NCBI GenBank assembly: GCA_016930575.1
Contig: JAFGGL010000010.1
Coordinates: 1 to 41,179, forward strand
DNA length: 41,179 nt
From: Clostridiales bacterium
GTDB taxonomy: Bacteria > Bacillota > Clostridia > Christensenellales > Aristaeellaceae
Reading direction: 5' to 3'
Position 1 is the stretch's first letter. The number at the start of each line of letters is the position of its first letter. The notes under the pieces were generated by a model. That model was given only the letters and a program-made list of their open reading frames with translations, had not been told where the DNA came from and did not search any database. The position numbers were made by a program, and so were the translations under genes. Shown piece by piece: positions 11,201 through 17,289 of this stretch.

Positions 11201-11206
11201 GCGTAA
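5294..11206 (+). CDS. giant membrane-anchored MucBP-like / SH3b repeat protein
   Basis: A 1970-residue exported protein. It has a signal peptide (about residues 1-31, ending LAGA-AE). Then come about six MucBP-like beta repeats of the form YYTDESGNPV...PSGY...VTIDETGTATP..VTFVYE (roughly residues 40-460, plus single copies near 548-620 and 1058-1135). About ten SH3b-type domains follow (near 472, 650, 755, 861, 970, 1155, 1312, 1456, 1560 and 1656), many starting YPDYTAVG and holding NIRYTPVSG and EVWVYGTFS. Linkers are Thr/Pro/Glu-rich PTEAPT repeats. Near 1830-1855 a transmembrane helix is followed by basic residues and a cytoplasmic tail with repeated NPYARP-like units. SH3b domains usually bind cell-wall peptides, so a wall-spanning role is likely. 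No enzymatic domain is visible. The GTG start follows AGGAGG by seven bases. Confidence 0.85.
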   Translation: MKNKLSSPLLRKSLWLILAFILMFAQLAGAAELTPEELEAMPAVSITYYTEADGEPLALDATPTISPLGKAYWVMVPPEAFSFPITLTVTASETAPYTFSPMTGDTLTVDISTVDFDGMYTLITAYQNGEMVDTYWLYVSTAEMPLIVEPAEVPVYYVDAEDNSNVLHYEVVLAYYGETNVINVNPTLVPANYTLTGNSSAAVTVDETGAATPEWVTFYFQAQVMQGTVSIYYTDESGNPVATSQTQTLDPGTYVITPAPADLLTGYVLTPESPTQVEVTIDSLGVPSTPAVTFIYERQAVSGYLTVNYTDESGIPLIAPETLELSPGQHTITPNPALVPSGYALSPLSQTQFVVTVSPDGSISPAPSVSFVYAPEQVTPVTGDLPVFYTDTYGTQLIPSEIRTLEQGQYVITPNDAGIPSGYTLMSAAQVSVTIDAAGTATPASVTFVYEQQQTATPTPEATSTPAVTPVESYAVTNDTGVRFRSEPSTASPDTILFQVNQGTQVWVYGVFTLDGTEWASIRYSDTDCYVWYSLIDLVTETPAPVSGTLTVHYKDTYGTMIAQDQTLSLPANTYSVNPDAAHVPSGYVLADGTPAAFTVVVDGSGVTTPSEITFTYTLQGTEPTEAPTASPTEAPTATPPAGSPADIYPDYTAVDASAATNATSVRLRSQPSTASPETILYTVDQGTDVWVYGTFTANGYQWAYIQYNGVDCYVVYSYVTLDTPAPTPTEAPTAAPTEEPTAAPTETPLDPTAYPDYTAVGAAAVTNINSVNIRYTPVSGVTDNVVSQVALGTEVWVYGTFSINETVWAYIQYAGTDCYVWYSLLSMAEVTPAPTEAPTVTPTEEPTAAPTETPLDPTAYPDYVTVGSAALTNTTSVNIRYTPVSGTPDNVVSQVALGTEVWVYGTFSIDETVWAYIRYADTDCYVWNEFLSIVEVTLAPTETPEPTAAPTETPEPTAAPTETPLDPTAYPDYTAVGASAVTNTNSVNIRYTPVSGTPDNVVAQVIQGTEVWVYGTFSIGDTVWAYVRYSNVDSYVWYEFLSITGATPAPTEAPPVTGDVAVRYTDINGAPLIDAVTVTLPQGTGAIAADSSLFPEGYQLDPSSPSQFDVTVDETGTATPPVITFVLSEIPAEPTEASTETPESGEPEDISATYPDYAPIGAAAVTNTSAVNIRYTPVSGTTENVVAQVPLGTEVWVHGSFTSGGTVWAYIRYNTVDCYVWLSLLDVEETVATPTPVPTEEPTPAPTAEPTAEPTEVPTAEPTAEPTEVPTAEPTEEPTPEPTAVPTPEPTETPANMPGENDPPLDISGTYPGYTVIGKPGATNNTGVRFRSAPDSTNDGNIMFQVAQGSEVWVHGSFSYNSKNWAYIRYATMDCYVWLSLLDIDTSFVTPSPTPTPAPSPTPTPSPTPTASPSPTPTEAPTNTPTAEPTAEPTATPTASPATTPTETVVQEDLYVGYAVTLSQVALRDNANFEDNSIITTLSADTLLYLNGQATVNGTVWTGAQTILGESSVIGLLPYSSVRTITPGEAQVYIDSYNEAHAPTPSPSPSPSPSPAQQTGYFLTLGDDVPLRTVPGSQASISAWIAEDQAVYVSGQVYYEDHGWHVSNYNGMSGYIRQDQLRAMTPQEVSVYLSQASPTPTPEQTAAPYDPYALSSYGYVTADSVNFRETPGGTRIGVLNQYAFGLVLGSQNLSGVTWYNINQSGTVGWIHGGYFKVMNLTELQAFLNSSEYLEGIMNSGSSATTTTNTSTGSATQGQVSAVEDWNVGAWQNPSSSLSATYEPFNPYATPTAPLATDTPTPVPTATFVIGTMIPIAYEEDTKETQAGGSWVGLVLGGIVLIGGAGGVYAYALTQNKKRKAAARAAAARRAQQKNAQNNPYARSAAAAPPAAPGQQQSPYQRPNPYARPQQPRQDQQNTGRTPNPYAQRPQSRNPYSRPQTPDSADTNGDGSQTTGRRSDRYNDEGDDNA
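9041..9112 (+). repeat. two perfect copies of a 36-base unit in the linker
   Basis: Positions 9041-9076 and 9077-9112 are identical; a partial third copy follows. Each encodes a 12-residue AEPTAEPTEVPT unit of the linker before SH3b domain 7. Perfect identity suggests recent slippage or unequal exchange. Confidence 0.85.
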
Positions 11207-11212
11207 TTGGTA

Positions 11213-11400
11213 CGCTTGGGGATTTCATCCCTATCCCACTCGGTTTCATTGTCGTGTGTTTCACTATCGTTCACACACTCTGTGAAACCTCCCAATCTCA
11301 GTTCACTTTGTGCTTCACACAAGCATCACACAGGATGCACGTTCTCATCGATTGCCTTAGGAATCCCCTCATTGGCCGCGCAATGCGCGGCCAATAGGAA
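11213..11400. repeat. intergenic hairpin repeat, copy 2
   Basis: It starts with a degenerate GGGGATTTCATCCC hairpin. An insert module follows, opening CGGTTTCATTGTCG and containing TCTGTGAAACC further on. It ends with GGCCGCGCA/TGCGCGGCC (11374-11392). Compared with copies 1 and 6, the middle of the core has been replaced by the insert module. Confidence 0.8.
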
Positions 11401-11424
11401 TCTATATGGCCTCTCAATCGCCGC

Positions 11425-11575
11425 TTGAGTCCTGATCTCGTATACGAAGACAGGGCTTTGGCGCCGGAAATATTGCAAGTATTTTGTTCGCGACACAGAG
11501 CGCGGGCAAAAGACGCCGCAATAGACCGGCGTTAAGGGTTGGCTTCGTATCATGAGATGTATTCTAAGGATTCAA
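11425..11575 (+). ncRNA. candidate rod-shaped structured RNA
   Basis: A long nested hairpin can be drawn by eye. TTGAGTCCT (11425-11433) pairs with 11567-11575, ATCTC (11435-11439) with 11554-11558, and ATACGAAG (11442-11449) with 11543-11550. Twelve pairs join 11456-11467 to 11526-11537, TATTGC (11471-11476) pairs with GCAATA (11518-11523), and 11 pairs join 11482-11492 to 11501-11511. Several positions are G.U pairs only if the plus strand is transcribed. The overall rod recalls 6S-type RNAs, but the conserved bubble was not verified. It lies in a stretch without a convincing gene. Confidence 0.5.
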
Positions 11576-11622
11576 CTACTGCTTGCTGTATTTTTCCACG
11601 TGCCTGCCCTATGCTGTTTTCG

Positions 11623-11646
11623 CGGGAGAGGGCGCGCCTTCTCCCG
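11623..11646 (+). other. hairpin before the ribosome site of the small ORF
   Basis: CGGGAGA (11623-11629) pairs with TCTCCCG (11640-11646), extended inward by G.U and G-C pairs. The AGGAGGAGG ribosome site starts a few bases later at 11651. It may shape access to that site or mark a processing point. Confidence 0.4.
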
Positions 11647-11664
11647 AAAGAGGAGGAGGGATAC

Positions 11665-11832
11665 GTGAAAGGATTCAAAAAGCGCAGCGAGAAACAACCA
11701 AAACGGCGCAGGAAAAAAACCGCCCGCAATATGCGAATGGACCCGCGCAGGCATGGTAAGGAAGCCGGATGGGCGGAACTCAGTCATCAGGAAGCAATCT
11801 CATACTGGACCCAATCTCAGGGAGCAAGATAG
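11665..11832 (+). CDS. small basic protein, unknown function
   Basis: A 55-residue ORF starting with GTG, seven bases after AGGAGGAGG. It is strongly basic in its first half (KKRSEKQPKRRRKKTARN) and ends in a less charged WAELSHQEAISYWTQSQGAR. No known family is recognised. The ribosome site is good and the TAG stop overlaps the AGGAGG of the next gene (11831-11836). This argues for real translation and for coupling to the XRE regulator that follows. It may act as a leader peptide or a small nucleic-acid-binding partner; neither is shown. Confidence 0.5.
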   Translation: MKGFKKRSEKQPKRRRKKTARNMRMDPRRHGKEAGWAELSHQEAISYWTQSQGAR

Positions 11833-11843
11833 GAGGACATCCG

Positions 11844-12881
11844 ATGTTCGATATGCAGAAAGTCTCAAAAACCATATCCACCCTACGCAAGCAGCGCAAC
11901 ATGACGCAGATGGAACTGGCCGACAAACTGGGCATCAGCTTCCAGGCCGTCAGCAATTGGGAGCGCGGGCAGACCATGCCCGACATCTCAAAGCTTGCGG
12001 AACTTTCCGAGATCTTCAGCGTCACCATCGACGAACTGCTGGGAAACGGCAAAAAGACCAAAGTGGTGATGCAGCTCATCCATGAGGAGCCGGTCGAAGA
12101 CGAGCTCTCCGCCGAAGATTTTCTGGACGTGGCGCCGCTTGTCAAACCGAAACAGGCGGAGAAACTCTTTGATAACATCAAAGAGAAACTTTCCATGAAA
12201 GAACTGCTGCTGGCCGCGCCTTTCATCCCGGAAGGCACATTGGACGAAATGGCCGTACAGGCGGCGAAGATCGAAAAAAGCTTTGATAACCTCATCGGGC
12301 TTTTGCCCTTCATCAGCAAAGACGCCATCGATCAATGCCTGGAATTCGTCACGGAGGGCGGGATCATGATCAAAAAGCTCGTCGCCGCGGCGCCGTTCCT
12401 CGGCAGGAAAAACATAGACCGGCTGGCCGATCATGTGATCGAAGAAGGCAGCCTCAAGGATCTGATTCCGCTGGCGCCGTTCATGCCCAAGGATAAGCTC
12501 GACGCCATGGTCATAGACGCCGCGAAGCGCGAAAAAAGCTTTGATAACATGATCGGGCTTCTGCCCTTCATCAGCAGGGAAACCATCGACCAGTGCCTGG
12601 AATACGTCGCAGAGGACGGGATCGATATCAAGAAGATCGTCGCCGCGGCGCCGTTCATCGGCAAGAAGGCCGTCACCAGGCTGGCCGACCGGGTGCTTGA
12701 GGAAGGCAGCCTTGAAGACCTCGTCCCGCTGGCGCCGTTCATGAAACGCAAAAAGCTGACCGAAGCGGCGGCGCGTATCGCCAAGACCAACGGCTTCTCC
12801 GCCATCCTGCCGCTGCTGCCTTTCCTGGATATGGAAGAAATGGACGATTTCCTTCAGGCAAAGGACAGCAACGAGGAATAG
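11844..12881 (+). CDS. XRE-family regulator with helical PF-repeat solenoid
   Basis: A 345-residue protein. Residues 1-70 are a Cro/C1-type helix-turn-helix, with the recognition-helix region GISFQAVSNWERGQTMPDIS. After it comes a chain of about eight repeats of 28-29 residues. Each has a (A/L)PF(I/M/L) motif followed by a charged helix, such as LLPFISKDAIDQCLEF and AAPFIGKKAVTRLADR. Three repeats form a larger 86-residue unit that occurs twice and is also visible at DNA level (12273 and 12531, 258 bases apart). The array probably folds as an alpha-solenoid that binds a partner or senses a signal. The ATG at 11844 is chosen for AGGAGG at 11831-11836. Its target is unknown. Confidence 0.75.
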   Translation: MFDMQKVSKTISTLRKQRNMTQMELADKLGISFQAVSNWERGQTMPDISKLAELSEIFSVTIDELLGNGKKTKVVMQLIHEEPVEDELSAEDFLDVAPLVKPKQAEKLFDNIKEKLSMKELLLAAPFIPEGTLDEMAVQAAKIEKSFDNLIGLLPFISKDAIDQCLEFVTEGGIMIKKLVAAAPFLGRKNIDRLADHVIEEGSLKDLIPLAPFMPKDKLDAMVIDAAKREKSFDNMIGLLPFISRETIDQCLEYVAEDGIDIKKIVAAAPFIGKKAVTRLADRVLEEGSLEDLVPLAPFMKRKKLTEAAARIAKTNGFSAILPLLPFLDMEEMDDFLQAKDSNEE

Positions 12882-12908
12882 CCACTCCGCAAGTGGAATT
12901 GACTCAGT

Positions 12909-12932
12909 ACGGCGTTTAGGATACGCCGTTTC
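12909..12932 (+). terminator. weak terminator-like hairpin
   Basis: ACGGCGT (12909-12915) pairs with ACGCCGT (12923-12929) and is followed by a short TTTC. The T-run is poor, so termination is uncertain. A smaller CCACT/AGTGG hairpin lies at 12884-12898. Confidence 0.4.
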
Positions 12933-12977
12933 ATCTCACGGCCGCCCCGCGCCGTGTTCCGCCGAAAGGAGCCGTCC

Positions 12978-13544
12978 ATGCCGAAAGATCCGTTTGCGAA
13001 ATTCCCGTATCTCAAGTCGGACATGCTCGTGTTGCGCAAGATCAAGCCGGACGACGCGGACGATTTGTTCGCGATCTATTCCGACGAGACCTTGTTCCGC
13101 TACACGCCCGGGAGCGCGAGGAAATCCAAAGAGGCCGTCCAAAACATGATCGGGCACTTCGAGCGTGATTTCAACAAGCGAAAAACCGTCTTCCTGGGCA
13201 TCTGCCTTGCCGCCGATCCGGAACGTATCGTCGGGATCGCGGAGATGTTCGACTACGACAAGAAGGTGAACTGCATCACCGTCGGCTACCGCCTACACGC
13301 GGATTTCTGGTCGCGCGGCATCGCCACCGGCGCCGTGAAGATGATGGTGGAGTACCTGTTTCACGAGATCGGCATTGATCGGATACAGGCCTTCGTCATG
13401 CCTGAAAACACGCGCTCACACCCCGTGCTTTTGCGCAACGGCTTTCAGAAGGAAGGCACCATCCGCCGGGGGCATATATGGACGGGCAAAGGCATCGTCG
13501 ACCTCACGCTGTACAGCTTGCTAAAATCCGATATCAAAACGTAA
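12978..13544 (+). CDS. GNAT acetyltransferase, RimJ/RimL-like
   Basis: Acetyltransferase of the GNAT fold. It starts FPYLKSDMLVLRKIKPDDADDLF and has IVGIAEMF in the central strand. The acetyl-CoA region is GYRLHADFWSRGIATGAVKMMVEYLF, and the C-terminus has VMPENTRSHPVLLRNGFQKEGTIRRG, the RimJ/RimL signature. It is 188 residues long. The ATG is preceded by AAAGGA with seven bases of spacing. Substrate unknown; protein or small-molecule amines are possible. It is separate from the similar gene at 3882-4448 and clearly diverged from it. Confidence 0.83.
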   Translation: MPKDPFAKFPYLKSDMLVLRKIKPDDADDLFAIYSDETLFRYTPGSARKSKEAVQNMIGHFERDFNKRKTVFLGICLAADPERIVGIAEMFDYDKKVNCITVGYRLHADFWSRGIATGAVKMMVEYLFHEIGIDRIQAFVMPENTRSHPVLLRNGFQKEGTIRRGHIWTGKGIVDLTLYSLLKSDIKT

Positions 13545-13551
13545 TAATAAC

Positions 13552-13929
13552 GACAGGGGTTTCTCCGGTCGGTTTCATTGTCGCGGGCTGCCTTGCCGTT
13601 TACCCGCTCTGTGAAACCTCCCAACTCCAGCTCACTAGCCGCTACGCGGCTGTGCCACACAGGCACACGTTAGCTTCCGTTGCCCCAAAACCCCGACAAG
13701 GGCTATTGCCCTTGACCCATCCATAAATGCCGCGCGTTCCGCGCGGCATTTTATATGGGGTTCAGGGCACCGAAGGGAAGCGGGTATCCAGTGGATACCA
13801 CGCCAGAGCCCTGAGCGACCCGAAGGTGAGAAGTTTTTCAGAGCAGGAAAACGGTAGTGCAGCCTGCGACAATAAAACTGACCGGATCACTGCCCCTGAT
13901 CGGGGTCGTAGGGGCAAAGCCCCTACATC
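13552..13929. repeat. intergenic hairpin repeat, copy 3, with two opposed insert modules
   Basis: The core modules seen in copies 1 and 6 are present but split. One insert module beginning CCGGTCGGTTTCATTGTCGC interrupts the first hairpin. A second, inverted one interrupts the CAGGGGC/GCCCCTG hairpin. The ends 13565-13591 and 13859-13885 are inverted copies, 24 of 27 bases matching, as in a MITE. The middle keeps AAGGGC/GCCCTT and TGCCGCGCG/CGCGCGGCA with flanking T-tracts. No convincing coding region was seen here. Confidence 0.8.
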
Positions 13930-13948
13930 TTTTTCATTGCGTTCTACA

Positions 13949-14311
13949 TCAGTTATCCGTACTGTGCCGCAATCCTTTCATGAAATGCTCTATCTGTTCC
14001 CACGCTTCCTTGGGCAGATCCGCCAGCCCGCAGAGGAAGGTTTTTATAAAGGCGTTGTCGCCCTCCAGTATCCTGAGCAGTTTTTCCGCGTCGGCGTCGT
14101 CGCCGGCTGCCGTCATCCCGCCTTCGCCGTCCCGCAGCCACACATGACTGATCCTGCATTCCCTGCTGATCAGCCGCAGCACCGCTTCCGACGGCTGCAC
14201 GCGGCCGATCTCCCATGAGGCGACCACATCGCGGGACACGCCGATCAGTTCCGCGAATTCCCGCTGGGTCAGGTTCATATGTTTTCGGATCGTTTTCAGG
14301 CGTTCCTGCAC
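13949..14311 (-). CDS. XRE-family repressor, phage-like
   Basis: A 120-residue protein with an N-terminal Cro/C1 helix-turn-helix (LTQREFAELIGVSRDVVASWEIGRVQPS) and a short C-terminal part without a peptidase or other known domain. It probably represses the divergent promoter at 14387-14415 and its own. The start is chosen at the GTG at 14311: the GGAGG at 14321-14325 touches an earlier in-frame GTG at 14320, too close for initiation, but lies nine bases from this one. It forms a small switch region with the DUF1492-type gene downstream. Confidence 0.8.
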   Translation of the reverse strand: MQERLKTIRKHMNLTQREFAELIGVSRDVVASWEIGRVQPSEAVLRLISRECRISHVWLRDGEGGMTAAGDDADAEKLLRILEGDNAFIKTFLCGLADLPKEAWEQIEHFMKGLRHSTDN

Positions 14312-14335
14312 ACTGTCCACCTCCGCTTGTCCTCA

Positions 14336-14363
14336 TTGTAACACAAAGAAATGTGGCGGTCTA
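14336..14363 (-). promoter_or_regulatory. candidate promoter of the XRE repressor
   Basis: On the minus strand TAGACC (14358-14363) and TACAAT (14336-14341) are 16 bases apart. A TACACAT site at 14362-14368 overlaps its -35 region. Confidence 0.5.
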
Positions 14364-14420
14364 CACATATTTTATATAAATAAGTGTTGACATACACATT
14401 TCCATCTGATATTATGTGTA
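14362..14420. promoter_or_regulatory. three TACACAT operator candidates
   Basis: TACACAT occurs at 14362-14368 and 14393-14399 and, inverted as ATGTGTA, at 14414-14420. They overlap the repressor promoter -35, the spacer of the plus-strand promoter and its -10. This is the layout expected for a repressor acting on a divergent promoter pair. Confidence 0.55.
14387..14415 (+). promoter_or_regulatory. strong promoter of the small-ORF/DUF1492 unit
   Basis: TTGACA (14387-14392) and TATTAT (14410-14415) with 17 bases between them, next to ATGTGTA and TACACAT sites. Confidence 0.75.
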
Positions 14421-14477
14421 CACAAACACACTGTAAGACCTTAATCGGTCCGGCGGTGCACATCTAAGGAGGCCATC

Positions 14478-14669
14478 ATGCGTTTCAGATCCAAACCCCG
14501 TTCCGTCAGCGCCGAGAGGGCGCGGCGCAAAGCCGTCCGCAAGGCGGCCGCCTTGCCCCCGGACCGGCAGTCGCTTGCCGCCGTCTATGCCATGGGCATC
14601 CGCGACGGCCTGCAGATCGCCGCGGATATCCGCCGAAGAACCAAACGCTTTGAAGGGAACGCGTCATGA
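14478..14669 (+). CDS. small basic protein of a phage-like unit
   Basis: A 63-residue ORF with AAGGAGG before its ATG. It is Arg-rich at both ends with a hydrophobic middle (SLAAVYAMGIRDGLQIAADI). No family is recognised. Its stop overlaps the next start as ATGA (14666-14669), so the two genes are co-translated. It is transcribed from the promoter divergent to the XRE repressor. Confidence 0.6.
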   Translation: MRFRSKPRSVSAERARRKAVRKAAALPPDRQSLAAVYAMGIRDGLQIAADIRRRTKRFEGNAS

Positions 14670-15130
14670 CAGCCGCGGCGGACCGCGCCCAGACCGCCAA
14701 GCGCTGGCTGTCGGACTACCGCGACCTGTGCTGCCGCCGCGACGCGCTGGTAAACGAGCTGGATACGCTGCGCGCAGCTACAACCCGCGCCTCCGGCCAC
14801 CTTTCCCAGGCGCATATCAGCCGCCTGCCCGCGCACGGCAGTTTTGAGGAACGTTCCCTGGAACTCATCGAGGCCCAGCACCGCCTCAGGGAACTCATCG
14901 TCCATATCTCCGAATCCCTCGCCGTGCGCCTCGCGCTCATCGAGCAGCTCGAAGACGAACGCCATCGCCTCGTCCTCACCCTGCGCTATATCAACGGCCT
15001 CCCGTGGTTCAAGGTCGAACACGCCATGCACTACGAACGCCGCCAGGTCTTCTACTTCCACACCGAAGCCCTCAAAGGCGTCGCGCAGCTGATGGAGGAG
15101 GGGGTGCCCATAGGGGTTTCACCCCTATGA
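14666..15130 (+). CDS. DUF1492-like phage transcription regulator (sigma region 4-like)
   Basis: A 154-residue protein. The C-terminal part LEDERHRLVLTLRYINGLPWFKVEHAMHYERRQVFYFHTEAL has the pattern of sigma-70 region 4 helices seen in DUF1492/ArpU-type phage regulators, which control late or packaging genes. The N-terminal half is helical (LVNELDTLRAATTRASGHLS...). No phage structural genes are seen around it, so it seems a relic or a small regulatory cassette. The last codons (PIGVSPL and stop) lie inside a copy of the intergenic repeat, which therefore supplies its C-terminus. The natural end may have been different. Confidence 0.65.
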   Translation: MTAAADRAQTAKRWLSDYRDLCCRRDALVNELDTLRAATTRASGHLSQAHISRLPAHGSFEERSLELIEAQHRLRELIVHISESLAVRLALIEQLEDERHRLVLTLRYINGLPWFKVEHAMHYERRQVFYFHTEALKGVAQLMEEGVPIGVSPL

Positions 15131-15192
15131 ACCCCAGTCAAGGGCAAAGCCCTTAACAATCCAACATGGCCGCGCTAACACGCGGCCAAGGG
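15110..15192. repeat. intergenic hairpin repeat, copy 4 (short)
   Basis: ATAGGGG/CCCCTAT (15110-15128), then AAGGGC/GCCCTT and a GGCCGCG...CGCGGCC stem. The later modules of the core are absent. It overlaps the end of the DUF1492-like gene. Confidence 0.75.
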
Positions 15193-15281
15193 AGGATTCA
15201 GAAGCATCACGCTTGATTCTGCTTTTGAATTACAGGCATCTTAGCTTTTCATAATTCCTATATTTCTCGAATGTAAATTAA

Positions 15282-17216
15282 CTATTTTGGTAGGGTTTTA
15301 TAATATTCGATACGTTCTTGAATCCGTTTTTGTAATTCAACCAGATAAAAAAGCCACAGATTATCATCTTCATCTAAGATATATCGGTTAAGAGAAGATA
15401 GTATCCGTTCTAAGCTGTCATGTATCTGTTTATTCTCCTCATGTTGGGCGCACTCTAAATAAATCTGCTTTCCTTTACCAAATTGAACCATGAGTGTATT
15501 AACATCCGAAAGAGTAATTCGTTTCTCATCGACTTTACGACAAATAACCTCAGCAAATTCTGGATGAAGTAAGAGATTAATTATGTATTCGCTTCTAATC
15601 AGAGCCCCTAAATCATTACACTTATCCTCATACTCATCAACTGTTTGTTTATAATAGATTTTTTTATACAGATCATCCAAAATGCCATTTATCTCCGTGT
15701 ATTCGGGCTTTTCTAGTGTATTTAGGTTTCTGTGTTCATGTAACTCAAGAGGAATATGGCGCTTACACATATCTCCCGTTGGCGTATTCTTTATCCAGAA
15801 TAATACGGCGCTCTTAAGTTTCTTGTGCAAGTTTGGAATGAGATCATATACTTCCATTACCTCGAACGCACGTGAGATCCTATAGATTAGGTTCATCTGG
15901 TATTCACCAGCTCGTATATTTTTACAAATAGTCGTAGTAGCAGCTTTCATCTGTTGAAGACTCTCATATTCAAAAAACCTAATGTTAACAATTTTAGACA
16001 ATGCGTCGTTGATAATTTTTGTGAGGTCATTAAGGTTTGTACAGTCGGCTTTTTCATTTTCTGAACTCCAATTACCAGCAGATAAATACTGGATAACACT
16101 TTCAGGAATAGGATAATTCGTTTCATAAGGGTAATTACGAATTATTTCACCAACATTAGTTGTACGTTCTTCTTCTGGGGTTAAAGATTGTTCTTTTTTA
16201 GTTTTATTCTCGCCTTCTAAACCCATTTGAAACATCGATTTTGATCCAGACAGTTTAAATGTATTCCATGGATATTCTTTAAAAACATCAAATTCCTTTT
16301 CTTTTAGATAACCCTTATCAAATAAAAGAACGAGGAATACAAGCCCTCGAAATACAGCTGATATAGTTGTTTCAGCAAGCTCTCTACTATACAAATCATA
16401 GAATTGAGAGAAAACAGCAATGGCACGTTGTATAGAACGAGCGTTAAAAATGTTAGCTATCTTACAAATTTGTGAAATTGGATATATCTCACTGTTGAGG
16501 AAAACAGATAGATTATCTGTCACGTTGTTCAATGCACTTATTATACTGGATATCGTTTCCGCGGGGTCTGGTTTATAGCGAAGCGTTGCACCTACTACCT
16601 TCTCTTTTTTCGTGCTAAATACAGTTGCTTTATCGCTGGCTAATTCTCCGGTATGTGCAACGATTATTATACGAAAATTGTTATGTTCAACAAGTTGATT
16701 AATGGTTCCCATTAGCATATCCATATCAATTATGGTACGTTCTAAATCATCAAAGATAAGCACATACCTTTTTTGAGAATCCAATTTTATATCCCATGTC
16801 TCAAAGATAGCTTGACACATGTCTTCTGTGAGGAATTTATTCTGAACAATGCTGGTAATAGTTTTAAACTTTTCTTGAATCTTCTGTTTAATCGGTGAAA
16901 TTTCCGTGGTATCTACTTTTGATGCTTCTTTATCAGAACGCGTAATTTTTCTCGGAATTTCTTTACCAAATATAAATAGGAGTTCTGAGTTTATTTTTGT
17001 CATAAGTTTCTTTATACTATCTATACCAAAAAGAGAGATATAAACATATTTGACTAACAACGGACTCTCTGCATCTGATGCTATTTCGTTTATACTCATT
17101 AGCTCATTTTTAACAAAATATGTTTTGCCGCAACCCCATTCGCCATCAATTAGCAAAGCCTGTTTGATATTTATATTAGATATATATTTTTGAACACTTT
17201 CTGTAATAGCATTCAT
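15282..17216 (-). CDS. KAP-type P-loop NTPase
   Basis: A 644-residue predicted ATPase. Walker A is GEWGCGKT at residues 25-32; Walker B is YVLIFDDLE near residue 150. The layout with Walker A at the extreme N-terminus, and the phrase LLIDGEWGCGKTYFVKNEL, are those of the KAP family, members of which occur in phage-defence loci. The long C-terminal half is helical and not recognised. The gene is markedly AT-rich compared with its neighbours and uses AT-ending codons, which suggests horizontal transfer. No partner gene is next to it, so it would act alone or with distant partners. The ATG at 17216 is chosen because AGGAG lies seven bases before it; an upstream GTG lacks a ribosome site. Confidence 0.8.
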   Translation of the reverse strand: MNAITESVQKYISNINIKQALLIDGEWGCGKTYFVKNELMSINEIASDAESPLLVKYVYISLFGIDSIKKLMTKINSELLFIFGKEIPRKITRSDKEASKVDTTEISPIKQKIQEKFKTITSIVQNKFLTEDMCQAIFETWDIKLDSQKRYVLIFDDLERTIIDMDMLMGTINQLVEHNNFRIIIVAHTGELASDKATVFSTKKEKVVGATLRYKPDPAETISSIISALNNVTDNLSVFLNSEIYPISQICKIANIFNARSIQRAIAVFSQFYDLYSRELAETTISAVFRGLVFLVLLFDKGYLKEKEFDVFKEYPWNTFKLSGSKSMFQMGLEGENKTKKEQSLTPEEERTTNVGEIIRNYPYETNYPIPESVIQYLSAGNWSSENEKADCTNLNDLTKIINDALSKIVNIRFFEYESLQQMKAATTTICKNIRAGEYQMNLIYRISRAFEVMEVYDLIPNLHKKLKSAVLFWIKNTPTGDMCKRHIPLELHEHRNLNTLEKPEYTEINGILDDLYKKIYYKQTVDEYEDKCNDLGALIRSEYIINLLLHPEFAEVICRKVDEKRITLSDVNTLMVQFGKGKQIYLECAQHEENKQIHDSLERILSSLNRYILDEDDNLWLFYLVELQKRIQERIEYYKTLPK

Positions 17217-17289
17217 AACTAAGCTCCTCACAAAACTTGTCGTTATCTTCTACTATTGCCTTTCAGCTTCCATAATATCCGTTTTATGA

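Noticed and set aside
11539-11664. Longer start for the small basic ORF
   Set aside because: The upstream part crosses the rod-shaped RNA candidate and a hairpin, and only the GTG at 11665 has a ribosome site.
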